Source of the DNA: Streptomyces sp. NBC_00190
Lineage (GTDB): Bacteria > Actinomycetota > Actinomycetes > Streptomycetales > Streptomycetaceae
Length of the DNA stretch: 64,000 nucleotides
Direction: 5' to 3'
NCBI RefSeq assembly: GCF_036203305.1
Contig: NZ_CP108131.1
Location: 4,464,001-4,528,000 of the forward strand
Position numbers and translations under genes: made by a program. Position 1 is the stretch's first letter, and each line of letters begins with the position of its first letter. Shown piece by piece: positions 1 through 8,206 of the stretch. Under the pieces are notes generated by a model. It ran no database searches, was not told the DNA's origin, and was given only the letters and a program-made list of their open reading frames with translations.

Positions 1-851
1 AGCAGGGCGGAGAGCGCCTCGCGCAGCGTCGCGCCCAGCTCCACCACCACGGCCGGGGCGGATGCCCTGCCCTCCGCCGCCGTCAGATCGGCCGCCTCGA
101 CCGGGGTCACCGCGAGCCGCTTGAGCCCCCGGTCGGCGCCGACGAAGGAGGCCACGTACGCGGTGGCCGGGGCCCCGAGCACGGCAGCCGGGCGGGCGAA
201 CTGCTCGATGGTGCCCGCCCCGTAGACGGCCATGCGGTCGCCGAGCCGGATCGCCTCCTCCAGGTCGTGCGTGACCAGCAGGATCGTTTTGCGCACCGTC
301 TTCTGCAGCGCCAGGAACTCGTTCTGCAGCCGCTCGCGCACCACCGGGTCCACCGCGCCGAACGGCTCGTCCATCAGCAGCACCGGCGGATCGGCGGCCA
401 GCGCGCGGGCCACGCCGACGCGCTGGCGCTGCCCTCCGGACAGCTGCTCCGGGTACCGGCCCCCGTACACGGCGGGGTCCAGGCCCACCAGTTCGAGCAG
501 CTCGGCCGCCCGCGCACGCGCCTTGGCCTTCGGGGTGCCGATCAGCTGCGGCACGGTCGCCGTGTTCTCCAGCACCGTCTTGTGCGGGAAGAGCCCGACC
601 TGCTGGATGACGTACCCGATCCGGCGGCGCAGCTCGACCGGGTCGGCGGCGGCGATGTCCTCGCCGCCGAGCAGGATCCGGCCGGAGGTCGGCTCGATCA
701 GCCGGTTGACCATCTTCATCGTGGTCGTCTTGCCGCAGCCGGACGGTCCCACGAGCGTGACCAGCTCGCCCTCCGCCACTTCGAAGGACAGGTCCTCGAC
801 GGCTGTCGTCCCGTCGGGGTAGCGCTTGGTCACATGCTCGAATCGGATCAC
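1..851 (-). CDS. Osmoprotectant (glycine betaine/choline-type) ABC transporter ATP-binding protein, 3' end outside window
   Basis: This is the ATPase of a quaternary-amine importer of the OpuCA/ProV type. Visible motifs are Walker A GPSGCGKTTTMK, the signature LSGGQRQRVGVARAL, Walker B VLLMDEPFGAVDP and the switch histidine in VTHDLEEA. The MVNRLIEPTSG stretch after the P-loop is characteristic of the proV/opuCA family. The GTG start at 851 is preceded by GGAAGG at good spacing. The C-terminal part, where CBS domains often lie, runs off the window. It is transcribed away from the two permease genes and the binding protein that complete the system. Substrate is inferred from family and context only. 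Confidence 0.9.
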   Translation of the reverse strand, partial: MIRFEHVTKRYPDGTTAVEDLSFEVAEGELVTLVGPSGCGKTTTMKMVNRLIEPTSGRILLGGEDIAAADPVELRRRIGYVIQQVGLFPHKTVLENTATVPQLIGTPKAKARARAAELLELVGLDPAVYGGRYPEQLSGGQRQRVGVARALAADPPVLLMDEPFGAVDPVVRERLQNEFLALQKTVRKTILLVTHDLEEAIRLGDRMAVYGAGTIEQFARPAAVLGAPATAYVASFVGADRGLKRLAVTPVEAADLTAAEGRASAPAVVVELGATLREALSAL

Positions 852-995
852 ATCGTCATCCTTCCTCACCCGCACGCCGTGGTTGGCGAAGGCTTTATGA
901 GGAGAGTGTTACGCGACTGCGAAGGAATCCGGCGACTGTCGGTGCCGCGGGTTAGGGTCCCTCTTGTACGTACGTTCGGGTGGGGGGTGAGGGAC

Positions 996-1697
996 ATGGC
1001 CGGGCAGAACTGCCTCGTGGCGAACGACTGGATCTGCTGGGAGTACGTCTCCTCCCGCTCCCAGGAACTCACCGACGCCACCCTCGAACACATCTGGATC
1101 ACGGGCGTGTCGGTCCTCATCGGCGTCGCCGTGTCCGTCCCGCTCGCCCTGCTGGCCCGCCGCGGCCGGCGCTGGGCGGCGCCCGTGCTCGCCTTCACCA
1201 CGCTGCTCTACACGGTCCCCTCGCTCGCCATGTTCTCGCTGCTGCTGCCCGTGTTCGGACTCTCGGCGGCGCTGGTGGTGACCGGCCTGGTGCTGTATTC
1301 GCTGACCATCCTCGTCCGCAACGTCCTGGCCGGCCTGGAAGCCGTGCCCGCGGACGTACGGGAGGCCGCGCGCGGCATGGGATACGGCCCAGGGCGGCTG
1401 CTGTGGCAGGTCGAACTGCCGCTGGCGCTGCCCGCGCTGCTCGCCGGGGTACGGATCGCGACCGTCTCCACGATCGCGCTGACCACGGTCGGCTCCATCG
1501 TCGGCAAGGGCGGCCTGGGCAATCTCATCGCCCCTGCCGTGAACAGCTCCTTCAAGGCCCAGGTGCTCACCGCCTCGGTCCTGTGCGTGCTGCTCGCGCT
1601 CGTGGCCGACCTGCTGCTGCTCGGCGTACAGCGGCTGCTCACGCCGTGGACCCGGGCGTCCGGCGCGCGGCCCGCGGGCTCCGGCAAGGAGGCCTGA
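996..1697 (+). CDS. Osmoprotectant ABC transporter permease (first of two)
   Basis: This is a 233-residue inner-membrane permease of the OpuCB/ProW type, with five to six hydrophobic segments and the EAA-type loop around EAARGMGYGPGRLLWQVELP, which contacts the ATPase. The later GSIVGKGGLGNLIAPA stretch is typical of glycine-betaine permeases. It ends four bases before the second permease, so the two are co-translated. The ATG at 996 is used here; an in-frame GTG at 987 is possible and the ribosome-binding site does not decide between them. Confidence 0.9.
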   Translation: MAGQNCLVANDWICWEYVSSRSQELTDATLEHIWITGVSVLIGVAVSVPLALLARRGRRWAAPVLAFTTLLYTVPSLAMFSLLLPVFGLSAALVVTGLVLYSLTILVRNVLAGLEAVPADVREAARGMGYGPGRLLWQVELPLALPALLAGVRIATVSTIALTTVGSIVGKGGLGNLIAPAVNSSFKAQVLTASVLCVLLALVADLLLLGVQRLLTPWTRASGARPAGSGKEA

Positions 1698-1701
1698 GGC
1701 G

Positions 1702-2373
1702 ATGGGAGTGCTGGGACAGGCCTGGGACTGGCTGGCGAACGGCGCCAACTGGTCGGGGGAGAGCGGCGTCTGGCACCGGCTCGGCGAGCACGTCTACGTC
1801 AGCGGGATCGCCCTCGCGATCGCCTGCGCGGTGGCCCTGCCCGTCGGCCTGTACCTCGGCCACCTCGGCAAGGGCGGCGCCCTCGCCGTCAACGTCTCGA
1901 ACGTCGGCCGGGCCGTGCCCGTCTTCGCGGTGCTGGCCCTGTTCATGGTCTCCCCGCTGCGCAACGCGGGCTACCTGCCCACCATCGCCGCGCTCGTGCT
2001 GTTCGCGATACCGCCGCTCCTGACGAACACGTATGTGGGCATGAGCGAGGTGGACCGGTCGGTGGTGGAGGCCGCCCGCGGCATGGGCATGTCCGGGAGC
2101 CAGCTGTTCCTCCGGGTCGAGCTGCCGCTCGCCCGTCCGCTGGTGATGACCGGGCTGCGCTCGGCCTCCGTGCAGGTCATCGCCACGGCCACGATCGCGG
2201 CGATGGTCGGCCAGGGCGGTCTCGGCCGGATCATCACCGCCGGATTCAACACGTACAACACCGCGCAGGTCGTCGCGGGCGCCGTGCTGGTGGCGGCGCT
2301 GGCGCTGCTGGTGGAGGGCGCGCTGGTGGCGGCCGACCGGCTGCTGCCCCGGCCGGCGGCGACGTCCCGCTGA
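1702..2373 (+). CDS. Osmoprotectant ABC transporter permease (second of two)
   Basis: This is a 223-residue permease paralogous to its upstream neighbour. It has the same coupling loop (EAARGMGMSGSQLFLRVELP) and the AMVGQGGLGRIITAG motif, and it resembles OpuCD. OpuC-type importers use two different permeases as a heterodimer, which fits this side-by-side arrangement. The start follows the previous stop by four bases, with GGAGG-like sequence in the end of the upstream gene. The substrate-binding lipoprotein follows 32 bases downstream. Confidence 0.9.
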   Translation: MGVLGQAWDWLANGANWSGESGVWHRLGEHVYVSGIALAIACAVALPVGLYLGHLGKGGALAVNVSNVGRAVPVFAVLALFMVSPLRNAGYLPTIAALVLFAIPPLLTNTYVGMSEVDRSVVEAARGMGMSGSQLFLRVELPLARPLVMTGLRSASVQVIATATIAAMVGQGGLGRIITAGFNTYNTAQVVAGAVLVAALALLVEGALVAADRLLPRPAATSR

Positions 2374-2405
2374 TCCCTTTCCCCCGCCTCGAACGGAGTA
2401 CCCCC

Positions 2406-3395
2406 ATGAGCAAGACCACCCGCGTCCTCGGCGCGTCCCTGGGCGCCCTCGCCCTGACGGCGTCGCTGGCCGCCTGCGGCGGCGACAGCCTGGAGAAGAG
2501 CAAGGACGGCGGCTCGGCGGCCTCCTCCGGGTCCTCCTCGGGCGGGGGCAAGGGCGCCCTGGTCATCGGCGCGGCCGGGTTCACCGAGTCCAACGTGCTG
2601 GCCGAGCTGTATGCGCAGGTCCTCAAGGACGCGGGCTACAGCACCTCCGTCAAGACGGTCAGCAACCGCGAGCTGTACGAACCGTCGCTGGAGAAGGGCG
2701 AGATCGACATCGTCCCGGAGTACGCGGCCACCCTCGCGGAGTTCCTCAACGCCAAGGTGAACGGCCCCAAGGCGCCCGAAGAGAAGCCGGTCGCGTCCAG
2801 CGACGTCGCGGCGACGGTGGCGGGCCTGGAGAAGCTCGCGGGCCCGCTCGGACTGAAGGCGCTGCCCGCGGGCGCGGCGGTCGACCAGAACGCATTCGCG
2901 GTGAGCAAGGAATTCGCCCAGAAGAACAACCTGAAGACCCTTTCCGATCTCGGGCAGTCCGGGCTGAAGGTGAAGATCGCGGCGGGCGACGAATGCGCCG
3001 TCCGCCCCTTCTGCGCACCCGGGTTGACCAAGACGTACGGAATTCAGGTTTCCGGTATCGACCCCAAGGGCGTCGGCACCCCGCAGGCCAAGCAGGCGGT
3101 GAAGGACGGCGCGGACCAGCTGGTCCTGACCACCACCACGGACGCCACGCTCGACAGCTTCGGCCTGGTCCTGCTGGAGGACGACAAGAAGCTCCAGAAC
3201 GCCGACAACGTGCTTCCGGTGGTCAACGGCAAGGACGCGGGCGCCCCGGAGGTCGCGGCCGCCCTCGACAAGCTGACCAAGGCACTCACGACGGCCGACC
3301 TCGTCGACCTGAACCGCAAGGTGGACGCGGAGCGCGCCAAGCCGACGGACGTGGCGAAGGCCTACCTGGAGTCCAAGGGCCTCCTCAAGAACTAG
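2406..3395 (+). CDS. Glycine betaine/osmoprotectant-binding lipoprotein
   Basis: This is a 329-residue extracellular solute-binding protein of the OpuAC/OpuCC type. The signal peptide ends in a lipobox LAAC with the lipidated cysteine at residue 24, followed by a Ser/Gly-rich linker. The mature domain opens with GAAGFTESNVLAELYAQVL and carries the VPEYAATL segment typical of the quaternary-amine-binding family. It should capture substrate outside the cell and deliver it to the two permeases encoded upstream. AACGGAG lies before the ATG. It closes the plus-strand operon. Confidence 0.9.
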   Translation: MSKTTRVLGASLGALALTASLAACGGDSLEKSKDGGSAASSGSSSGGGKGALVIGAAGFTESNVLAELYAQVLKDAGYSTSVKTVSNRELYEPSLEKGEIDIVPEYAATLAEFLNAKVNGPKAPEEKPVASSDVAATVAGLEKLAGPLGLKALPAGAAVDQNAFAVSKEFAQKNNLKTLSDLGQSGLKVKIAAGDECAVRPFCAPGLTKTYGIQVSGIDPKGVGTPQAKQAVKDGADQLVLTTTTDATLDSFGLVLLEDDKKLQNADNVLPVVNGKDAGAPEVAAALDKLTKALTTADLVDLNRKVDAERAKPTDVAKAYLESKGLLKN

Positions 3396-3418
3396 CGGTT
3401 ACGCGGTCGATGCGGAAA

Positions 3419-3466
3419 ATGTGGGGCATCCGCTCGGGAAGAGATTGCCGCACGGGTACCCCACAT
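3419..3466 (+). terminator. Stem-loop after the osmoprotectant operon
   Basis: Perfect 8-bp arms ATGTGGGG (3419-3426) and CCCCACAT (3459-3466) flank a long loop just downstream of the binding-protein stop. There is no T tract, and the next gene starts 28 bases later, so it could equally be an operator. Weak call. Confidence 0.35.
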
Positions 3467-3494
3467 GGCCTCTACGCCCTGTAAATTTCAGGCC

Positions 3495-4469
3495 ATGCCC
3501 CGTGGACGCCACCGCAATCCCGAACCTCTGCACCGGCTGCTCACGCCGACGGCCGTCGCCGGTGTGTCCCTCGTCAGCGCCGGCGCCGCCTGGCTGCTCG
3601 CGGGCCCCGACGACGGCACCGCTCTGCGACTGCTCGTGGCCCTCGCGGCGGCCGCCGGGGTCACCGGCGGCGTCGTGATGCGTGCCTGGGACCGCTCGGC
3701 GGGCCGCCGCGTCGCGGAGCTCGCGCGCGAGCGCGTCAAGGACGAGTGGAAGACGGACGAGCGGATGGCCGAGCTCGAATCCGATCTCGAAGAGGCAAGG
3801 GCGCTGCGCGCCAGGCTCGACGCCAAGCTGCGCGCCAAGCGGGTCGAAATCGCCGGGCTGCGCGGCGAGCACGCGGCGCTGCTGCGGCGGTACGCGACCG
3901 CCGAGACCGAGCGCGCGAGCGCCCTGGAGCGCCGCCGGCTGCTGGCCATCGAGGTCTCCTCGGCCCCGGCGGCCGCGCCCAAGGAACTCCCGGTGGTCTC
4001 CGAGGAACGCACCTCGGCGGGCGCGCCCACCTCGGTCGGCTACGCCCGGGCCCACGCGGCTCTGAGCGCGCTGGTCCGCAAGGCGCAGCCCCGGGAGCTG
4101 CCCGCGGCCCCGTCGGCCCCCGCGGCCTCGGTCCCGGCGCGTCGGCCGGCCGCGGCCGTGGCCCCGTACGCGGCGCAGCGGCGCACGACGTCCCGCGTCG
4201 AGGGCGGCTTCGACTTCTTCGGCGCAGCCAAGAACGCGGCACAGGCCCGCGCCGCGATCGAGGCGGTCCAGAACGAGGACCTGGCCGACGTGGTCGGCGC
4301 CGAGGCCCTGGCGGTCCACAACGCGGAGACGGCGGAGCCCCCGGCCGAGCCGGCCGCTCCCGAGTCGTCCGCTCCCGAGTCGTCCGCGCAGGGCCAGGTC
4401 ATCGACCTGACCGCCCATGACGAGACCGAGCCGATCGACGTGGTCCGGCTGCGCACCGCGATCTCCTAG
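3495..4469 (+). CDS. Hypothetical membrane-anchored coiled-coil protein
   Basis: This is a 324-residue protein of unknown function. An N-terminal basic stretch (MPRGRHRNPEPLHRLL) is followed by two hydrophobic segments at about residues 17-33 and 40-57. A long charged Glu/Arg/Ala-rich region predicted as coiled coil follows (about 70-150), then an Ala/Pro-rich, low-complexity acidic C terminus. Such proteins are common in streptomycetes next to other envelope genes. The ATG at 3495 gives a sensible N terminus; an in-frame ATG at 3465 is less likely. No enzymatic motif was recognised. Confidence 0.75.
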   Translation: MPRGRHRNPEPLHRLLTPTAVAGVSLVSAGAAWLLAGPDDGTALRLLVALAAAAGVTGGVVMRAWDRSAGRRVAELARERVKDEWKTDERMAELESDLEEARALRARLDAKLRAKRVEIAGLRGEHAALLRRYATAETERASALERRRLLAIEVSSAPAAAPKELPVVSEERTSAGAPTSVGYARAHAALSALVRKAQPRELPAAPSAPAASVPARRPAAAVAPYAAQRRTTSRVEGGFDFFGAAKNAAQARAAIEAVQNEDLADVVGAEALAVHNAETAEPPAEPAAPESSAPESSAQGQVIDLTAHDETEPIDVVRLRTAIS

Positions 4470-4499
4470 TCGCCGCAGCCGGGACCCGAGGAGGGGCGT

Positions 4500-4772
4500 C
4501 GTGCGGGAGCGACGGCAGGGCGGGCCGGGCGGTCGAGCGCCCTCTTCGAGATCTGCGGGGAGTGCGGCTGGGAGGACGACGGACAGGACGACGCCGAGGC
4601 CGACGAGGTCTGGGGCGGGCCCAACGGCAGCCAGAGCCTTTCCGACGCCCGGCGCGAACACCGGGAGTGGCTGGCCGGGCACGCCGACGCGTCCTCGGTG
4701 ACCCGTGGCGGAGCCGGGGCGTGGGAGACGGCCGCCCGCGCCGCGCTTCAGGACGAGGGGCCGGACGCGTAG
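4500..4772 (+). pseudogene. Remnant of a cysteine-rich CPCC-type protein
   Basis: An open stretch in the same frame as the preceding gene reads LFEICGECGWEDDGQDD, then WGGPNGSQSLSDARREHREW. This matches the C-terminal half of the small CPCC zinc-ribbon family, where EICPVCGWEDD followed by GGAN-SLxEAR is typical. The N-terminal half with the first Cys pair (CPCC) is missing, and no ATG, GTG or TTG lies in frame between the TAG at 4467 and the conserved block. A GTG at 4501 is in another frame. It is read here as a truncated or frameshifted relic, though a sequencing error cannot be excluded. Confidence 0.5.
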
Positions 4773-4961
4773 GCCTCAGGCGGCGTACGAGGCCACCGGG
4801 CGGGCCAGGCGGGACAGGCGGCGGCCGGCCGGCGGAGGCGAGGCCGTCCACAAGCTGTGCACAGGGCGCGCGGAACTCCTCGGCGGGGGTCGCTTCGTCC
4901 CGTGGCGGGTTCGGCGACGACCTGGTCGTGGCCCAGAGCGTCGACCGCCCCCGGGCGAGGG
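4773..4961. other. Intergenic, nothing recognised
   Basis: This stretch is GC-rich, with no convincing start codon, hairpin or conserved coding pattern on either strand. It separates the CPCC remnant from the convergent hypothetical membrane gene. Confidence 0.4.
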
Positions 4962-5297
4962 TCAGGGATAGGCGAGGACGACGAGCACGCCCGCGGCCTC
5001 CAGCAGCAGCTGCGCGCGGAGCGCGCCCCGCGCCACGCGCACCGGCGCGGCCATCGCCGCGACGAGGGCGAGCACCACGGCGACGAGCAGGGCTCCGAAG
5101 GCGGTGTCCGGGAAGGGCGCGCAGGCGATGTCGTCGACGAAGCACCGGCCGCCCTTGTCGGTGGCCAGCAGCAGGACCTTCGCGATGAACAGGGCGGGCA
5201 GGAACAGCACGGCGGCGATCCCCGAGCGCGTCCGGATGCGGACCGCGTCCTCGGACGGGGGCGCGGAGACGACGGCGGGCTGTTGCTTCCAGGACAT
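4962..5297 (-). CDS. Hypothetical small membrane protein
   Basis: This 111-residue protein has three hydrophobic segments (AAVLFLPALFIAKVLLLA, ALLVAVVLALVAAMAA and the C-terminal LLLEAAGVLVVLAYP) and one extracytoplasmic-looking loop holding two cysteines (GGRCFVDDIACAPFPD) that could form a disulphide. The ATG at 5297 has AGGA seven bases upstream; an in-frame GTG at 5315 has no ribosome-binding site. The family was not recognised. Confidence 0.65.
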   Translation of the reverse strand: MSWKQQPAVVSAPPSEDAVRIRTRSGIAAVLFLPALFIAKVLLLATDKGGRCFVDDIACAPFPDTAFGALLVAVVLALVAAMAAPVRVARGALRAQLLLEAAGVLVVLAYP

Positions 5298-5367
5298 GGC
5301 CCCATCCTGTTCCACGGCTGCGGTACGGGGATCCGCGCGGGTACTCAGCCCGCGCGGATCCCCGTAC

Positions 5368-5583
5368 TCAGAACGGCGGCAGCTGCCCCGGATGCGGCGC
5401 GAGGGCGAAACTGTCGAGACTGGGCGCCGAGGCGCCCAGTACCACCCGGGCCCGGGAGCCGGGGCAGGACACGAGGTCGCCGCGGCCCCGCCCGGCCGGT
5501 GGATCGTGCCGGGCGATCCTCCCGGCGGTCACGGCGCAGTCGCGGCCGCAGGCGGGGCAAGCGCGACGGGGGGAGTGGGACAT
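5368..5583 (-). CDS. Small putative zinc-ribbon protein
   Basis: This 71-residue ORF opens with MSHSPRRACPACGRDCAVTAG. Cysteines at 9, 12 and 16, with another at about 40 (VSCPGS), suggest a small metal-binding knuckle. The residues GRIARHDPPAGRG could bind nucleic acid or be a plain linker. The start lies just downstream of the strong hairpin that ends the nat gene. Short reading frames are easy to obtain in GC-rich DNA, but the Cys pattern and position support it. Function unknown. Confidence 0.55.
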   Translation of the reverse strand: MSHSPRRACPACGRDCAVTAGRIARHDPPAGRGRGDLVSCPGSRARVVLGASAPSLDSFALAPHPGQLPPF

Positions 5584-5622
5584 GCCCCAAGTCTGCCCTG
5601 CGGCACCGACATCGGCCTCCCC

Positions 5623-5667
5623 CTAAGCGGTCTCGGGGCCGTGCCCTACTTCCCCGAGGCCGCTTAG
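5623..5667 (-). terminator. Strong hairpin at the end of nat
   Basis: Sixteen-base arms at 5623-5638 (CTAAGCGGTCTCGGGG) and 5652-5667 (CCCCGAGGCCGCTTAG) pair throughout, with a single G-T wobble and a 13-base loop. The nat stop codon lies inside one arm. There is no long T run. It probably ends nat transcription just before the zinc-ribbon gene. Confidence 0.65.
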
Positions 5668-6521
5668 ACACTCCCCGGCCGGGCGGCGAGCCACGCCCGG
5701 TGTGCCTGGTCCACCCGGTTCCACAGCGCCGCCCGGTCCGCGGGGGTGAGGTCGTCCAGGTTCCGCCGGAAGACGCTCCCGATGACCTCGAAGAACTCCT
5801 CGGCGCCGGTCAGTTCGCGCTCGCTCGTCCCCTTCGCGCCGTCGATGCGGGTCAGGATCCGGCCGCGCAGCGCGTCGGCGCCCTCCGCGTCACGCCGCAG
5901 CACCGCGAAGGTCCGTACGAACGGGGACTCCCCGGCCGTCGAGAGCCAGGTGTGCATGGCCTCGAAGTCGGCCGTCACGGCCGGGGCGTCACGGAAGTTC
6001 ACGCGGGGCATGGGGCCGGCGAACTTGCGGAGCGTCCAGCCCGGGCCCTCACCCTCCAGCGGTTCCAGCCGCTCCAGCGCGTACCGGAACCCGCCCTGCT
6101 CGTACGCGCCCTCGCGCAGCGGCAGCGGTTCGTACGGCCCGTCGCCGACTCCGACGTCCACCCAGTACACCGTCCCCTCGACGCGGACGGTCAAGGTGAG
6201 GTGCCCGCCGCTGATCCCGCGGTCCGCGGGATCGGCGTTGACGCCTCCGGCGTGCCGCGTGACCTCGTAGCCCAGGGATTCGAGGAGCAGCGCGAAGCCG
6301 CCGTTGAGGTGGAAGCAGTAACCCCCGCGCCCGGCGGCGAAGCGCCGGGCGGACAGCTCGGGGTCGATGCCGGGCGGCCGGCCGAGCTGGATGTCGACGT
6401 TGTCGTAGGCGATGTGCTCCAGGTGCGCCCGCTGAAGGGCGAACAGCCCTTCGGCGGAGGGGGCACCGGGGTCGGTGATGCCGAGCCGGCGCAGGTAGCC
6501 GGCGTGTGTGCCAGAGGTCAT
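5664..6521 (-). CDS. nat: Arylamine N-acetyltransferase
   Basis: This is a 285-residue enzyme that transfers acetyl (or another acyl) from CoA to arylamines, hydrazines or aromatic amine precursors. The catalytic triad is at the canonical spacing: Cys69 in RGGYCFHLN, His107 in GGHLTL and Asp122 in VDVGVGD. The N-terminal helical part (YLRRLGI, LQRAHLEHIAYDNVDI) is typical of NATs. In actinomycetes some relatives act in secondary metabolism by closing amides, but no such cluster is near. It is followed 19 bases upstream by the nuoD-like gene on the same strand. Confidence 0.93.
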   Translation of the reverse strand: MTSGTHAGYLRRLGITDPGAPSAEGLFALQRAHLEHIAYDNVDIQLGRPPGIDPELSARRFAAGRGGYCFHLNGGFALLLESLGYEVTRHAGGVNADPADRGISGGHLTLTVRVEGTVYWVDVGVGDGPYEPLPLREGAYEQGGFRYALERLEPLEGEGPGWTLRKFAGPMPRVNFRDAPAVTADFEAMHTWLSTAGESPFVRTFAVLRRDAEGADALRGRILTRIDGAKGTSERELTGAEEFFEVIGSVFRRNLDDLTPADRAALWNRVDQAHRAWLAARPGSV

Positions 6522-6540
6522 CCGGCAACCCTAGATCGGC

Positions 6541-7683
6541 CTACTTGTCGATGTCCCCGACGACGAAGAACAGCGAGCCCAGGATCGCCACCATGTCCGC
6601 GACCAGCTGCCCCGGCAGGAGCACGGCGAGGGCCTGGATGTTGTTGTACGAGGCGCTGCGCAGCTTCAGCCGGTACGGGGTCTTCTCGCCCTTCGAGACG
6701 AGGTAGTAGCCGTTGATGCCGAGGGGGTTCTCGGTCCAGGCGTACGTGTGGCCCTCGGGTGCCTTCAGGACCTTGGGCAGGCGCTGGTTGACCGGGCCCG
6801 GCGGGAGTTCGGCCATCCGGTCCAGGCAGGCCACGGCGAGGTCGAGCGCGTTGTGGGTCTGGTCGAGCAGGACCTCGAAGCGGGCCAGGCAGTCGCCCTC
6901 GGTGCGGGTGACCACCTTGAGGACGTCCTGGAGCTCGCCGTACGCGAGGTACGGCTCGTCGCGGCGCAGGTCGAAGTCGACGCCGGAGGCGCGGGCGATG
7001 GGGCCGGAGACCCCGTACGCGTGCACCGCCTCGGCGGACAGGACGCCGACGCCGCGGGTGCGGCCCCGGAAGATCTCGTTGCCGTGGACGAGCTTGTCGT
7101 AGACGTCCATGCGGGTGCGGACGTCGGCGATGGCCTCGCGGGCCCGGCCGAGCCAGCCGGCCGGGAGGTCCTCCTTGAGGCCGCCGACGCGGTTGAACAT
7201 GTAGTGCATGCGGCCGCCGGAGATCTCCTCCATGACGGCCTGGAGCTCCTCGCGTTCGCGGAACGCATGGAAGATCGGTGTGATTCCGCCCAGTTCGAGG
7301 GGGTACGAGCCGAGGAACATCAGGTGGTTCAGCACCCGGTTCAGCTCGGCCAGCAGGGTCCGCATCCACACGGCCCGCTCGGGGACCTCCATGCCGAGCA
7401 TCCGCTCGACGGCCATGACCACGCCGAGCTCGTTGGAGAACGCGGACAGCCAGTCGTGGCGGTTCGCGAGCATCACGATCTGCCGGTAGTCGCGGGCCTC
7501 GAAGAGCTTCTCGGCACCGCGGTGCATGTAGCCGACCACCGGTTCGGCGCTGACGATCCGCTCGCCGTCCAGGACGAGGCGCAGGCGCAGTACGCCGTGC
7601 GTGGAAGGGTGCTGGGGGCCGATGTTGAGCACCATGTCGGTGCTCTCCGCCGCGCCGCCGATGCCGACCGTGGTCTCCGTCAT
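6541..7683 (-). CDS. nuoD2: Orphan NADH-quinone oxidoreductase subunit D-like protein
   Basis: This 380-residue protein is homologous to the 49-kDa subunit of complex I, where subunit D lines the quinone pocket. The characteristic [14 protein letters not shown] opening, [10 protein letters not shown], the NRHDW segment and the C-terminal [13 protein letters not shown] are all present. No other nuo genes are nearby, so it is not part of a full operon here; streptomycetes carry such a second, isolated nuoD. Whether it joins complex I or serves another oxidoreductase cannot be told. It is divergent from the PH-domain gene with only 31 bases between starts. Confidence 0.88.
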   Translation of the reverse strand: MTETTVGIGGAAESTDMVLNIGPQHPSTHGVLRLRLVLDGERIVSAEPVVGYMHRGAEKLFEARDYRQIVMLANRHDWLSAFSNELGVVMAVERMLGMEVPERAVWMRTLLAELNRVLNHLMFLGSYPLELGGITPIFHAFREREELQAVMEEISGGRMHYMFNRVGGLKEDLPAGWLGRAREAIADVRTRMDVYDKLVHGNEIFRGRTRGVGVLSAEAVHAYGVSGPIARASGVDFDLRRDEPYLAYGELQDVLKVVTRTEGDCLARFEVLLDQTHNALDLAVACLDRMAELPPGPVNQRLPKVLKAPEGHTYAWTENPLGINGYYLVSKGEKTPYRLKLRSASYNNIQALAVLLPGQLVADMVAILGSLFFVVGDIDK

Positions 7684-7714
7684 GCGGGCATTGTCTCAGC
7701 CCTAGGGTGGGTGC

Positions 7715-8206
7715 ATGGATACGGGGACGACGGGTGAGACGGACAGGCCCGGATGGGTGGGGCTGCCGGGTGGGCTGCTCACGCTGAGGCGGCTGCTGCT
7801 GGTGATCTGGGCGGCCGTCCTCGCGGTGGCGACCGGCGTCGCACTGGGTCTGCTCGCCGGGCCCGCGTGGGCCGCCCTCGCGGGGTGCTGGCTCGTGGCC
7901 CTGGTCTGGGGGTGGGTGCTGCTCGGCCGGAACTGGCGGTCCTGGCGTTACGCCGAGCGCGCGGACGACCTGCTGATCAGCCGGGGCGTGCTGTGGCGGG
8001 AGGAGACCGTGGTCCCGTACGGGCGGATGCAGCTGGTCGAGGTGACCTCGGGGCCGCTGGAGCGGCGCTTCGGGCTGGCCTCCGTACAACTGCACACGGC
8101 GGCCGCGGCGACGGACGCCAAGATCCCGGGCCTGGTGCCGGCCGAGGCGCAGCGCCTGCGCGACCGGCTCACCGAGCTCGGCGAAGCACGGTCGGCGGGC
8201 CTGTGA
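7715..8206 (+). CDS. PH-like (bPH_2) membrane protein, YdbS-type
   Basis: This 163-residue protein has two N-terminal transmembrane segments (about 27-49 and 52-68), then a bacterial pleckstrin-homology-like domain: DDLLISRGVLWREETVVPYGRMQLVEVTSGPLERRFGLASVQLHTA. This is the classic YdbS/YdbT pattern, in which the R(I/M)Q(L/H)V motif recurs. It overlaps the next gene by four bases, as in ydbS-ydbT pairs elsewhere. The role of these pairs is not well defined; a part in membrane or envelope homeostasis is inferred. Confidence 0.85.
   Translation: MDTGTTGETDRPGWVGLPGGLLTLRRLLLVIWAAVLAVATGVALGLLAGPAWAALAGCWLVALVWGWVLLGRNWRSWRYAERADDLLISRGVLWREETVVPYGRMQLVEVTSGPLERRFGLASVQLHTAAAATDAKIPGLVPAEAQRLRDRLTELGEARSAGL

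Noticed and set aside
4399-5305. Overlapping open frames on both strands in 4.4-5.3 kb
   Set aside because: Apart from the CPCC remnant and the membrane gene, these frames are Arg/Pro/Gly-rich with no start-site support.
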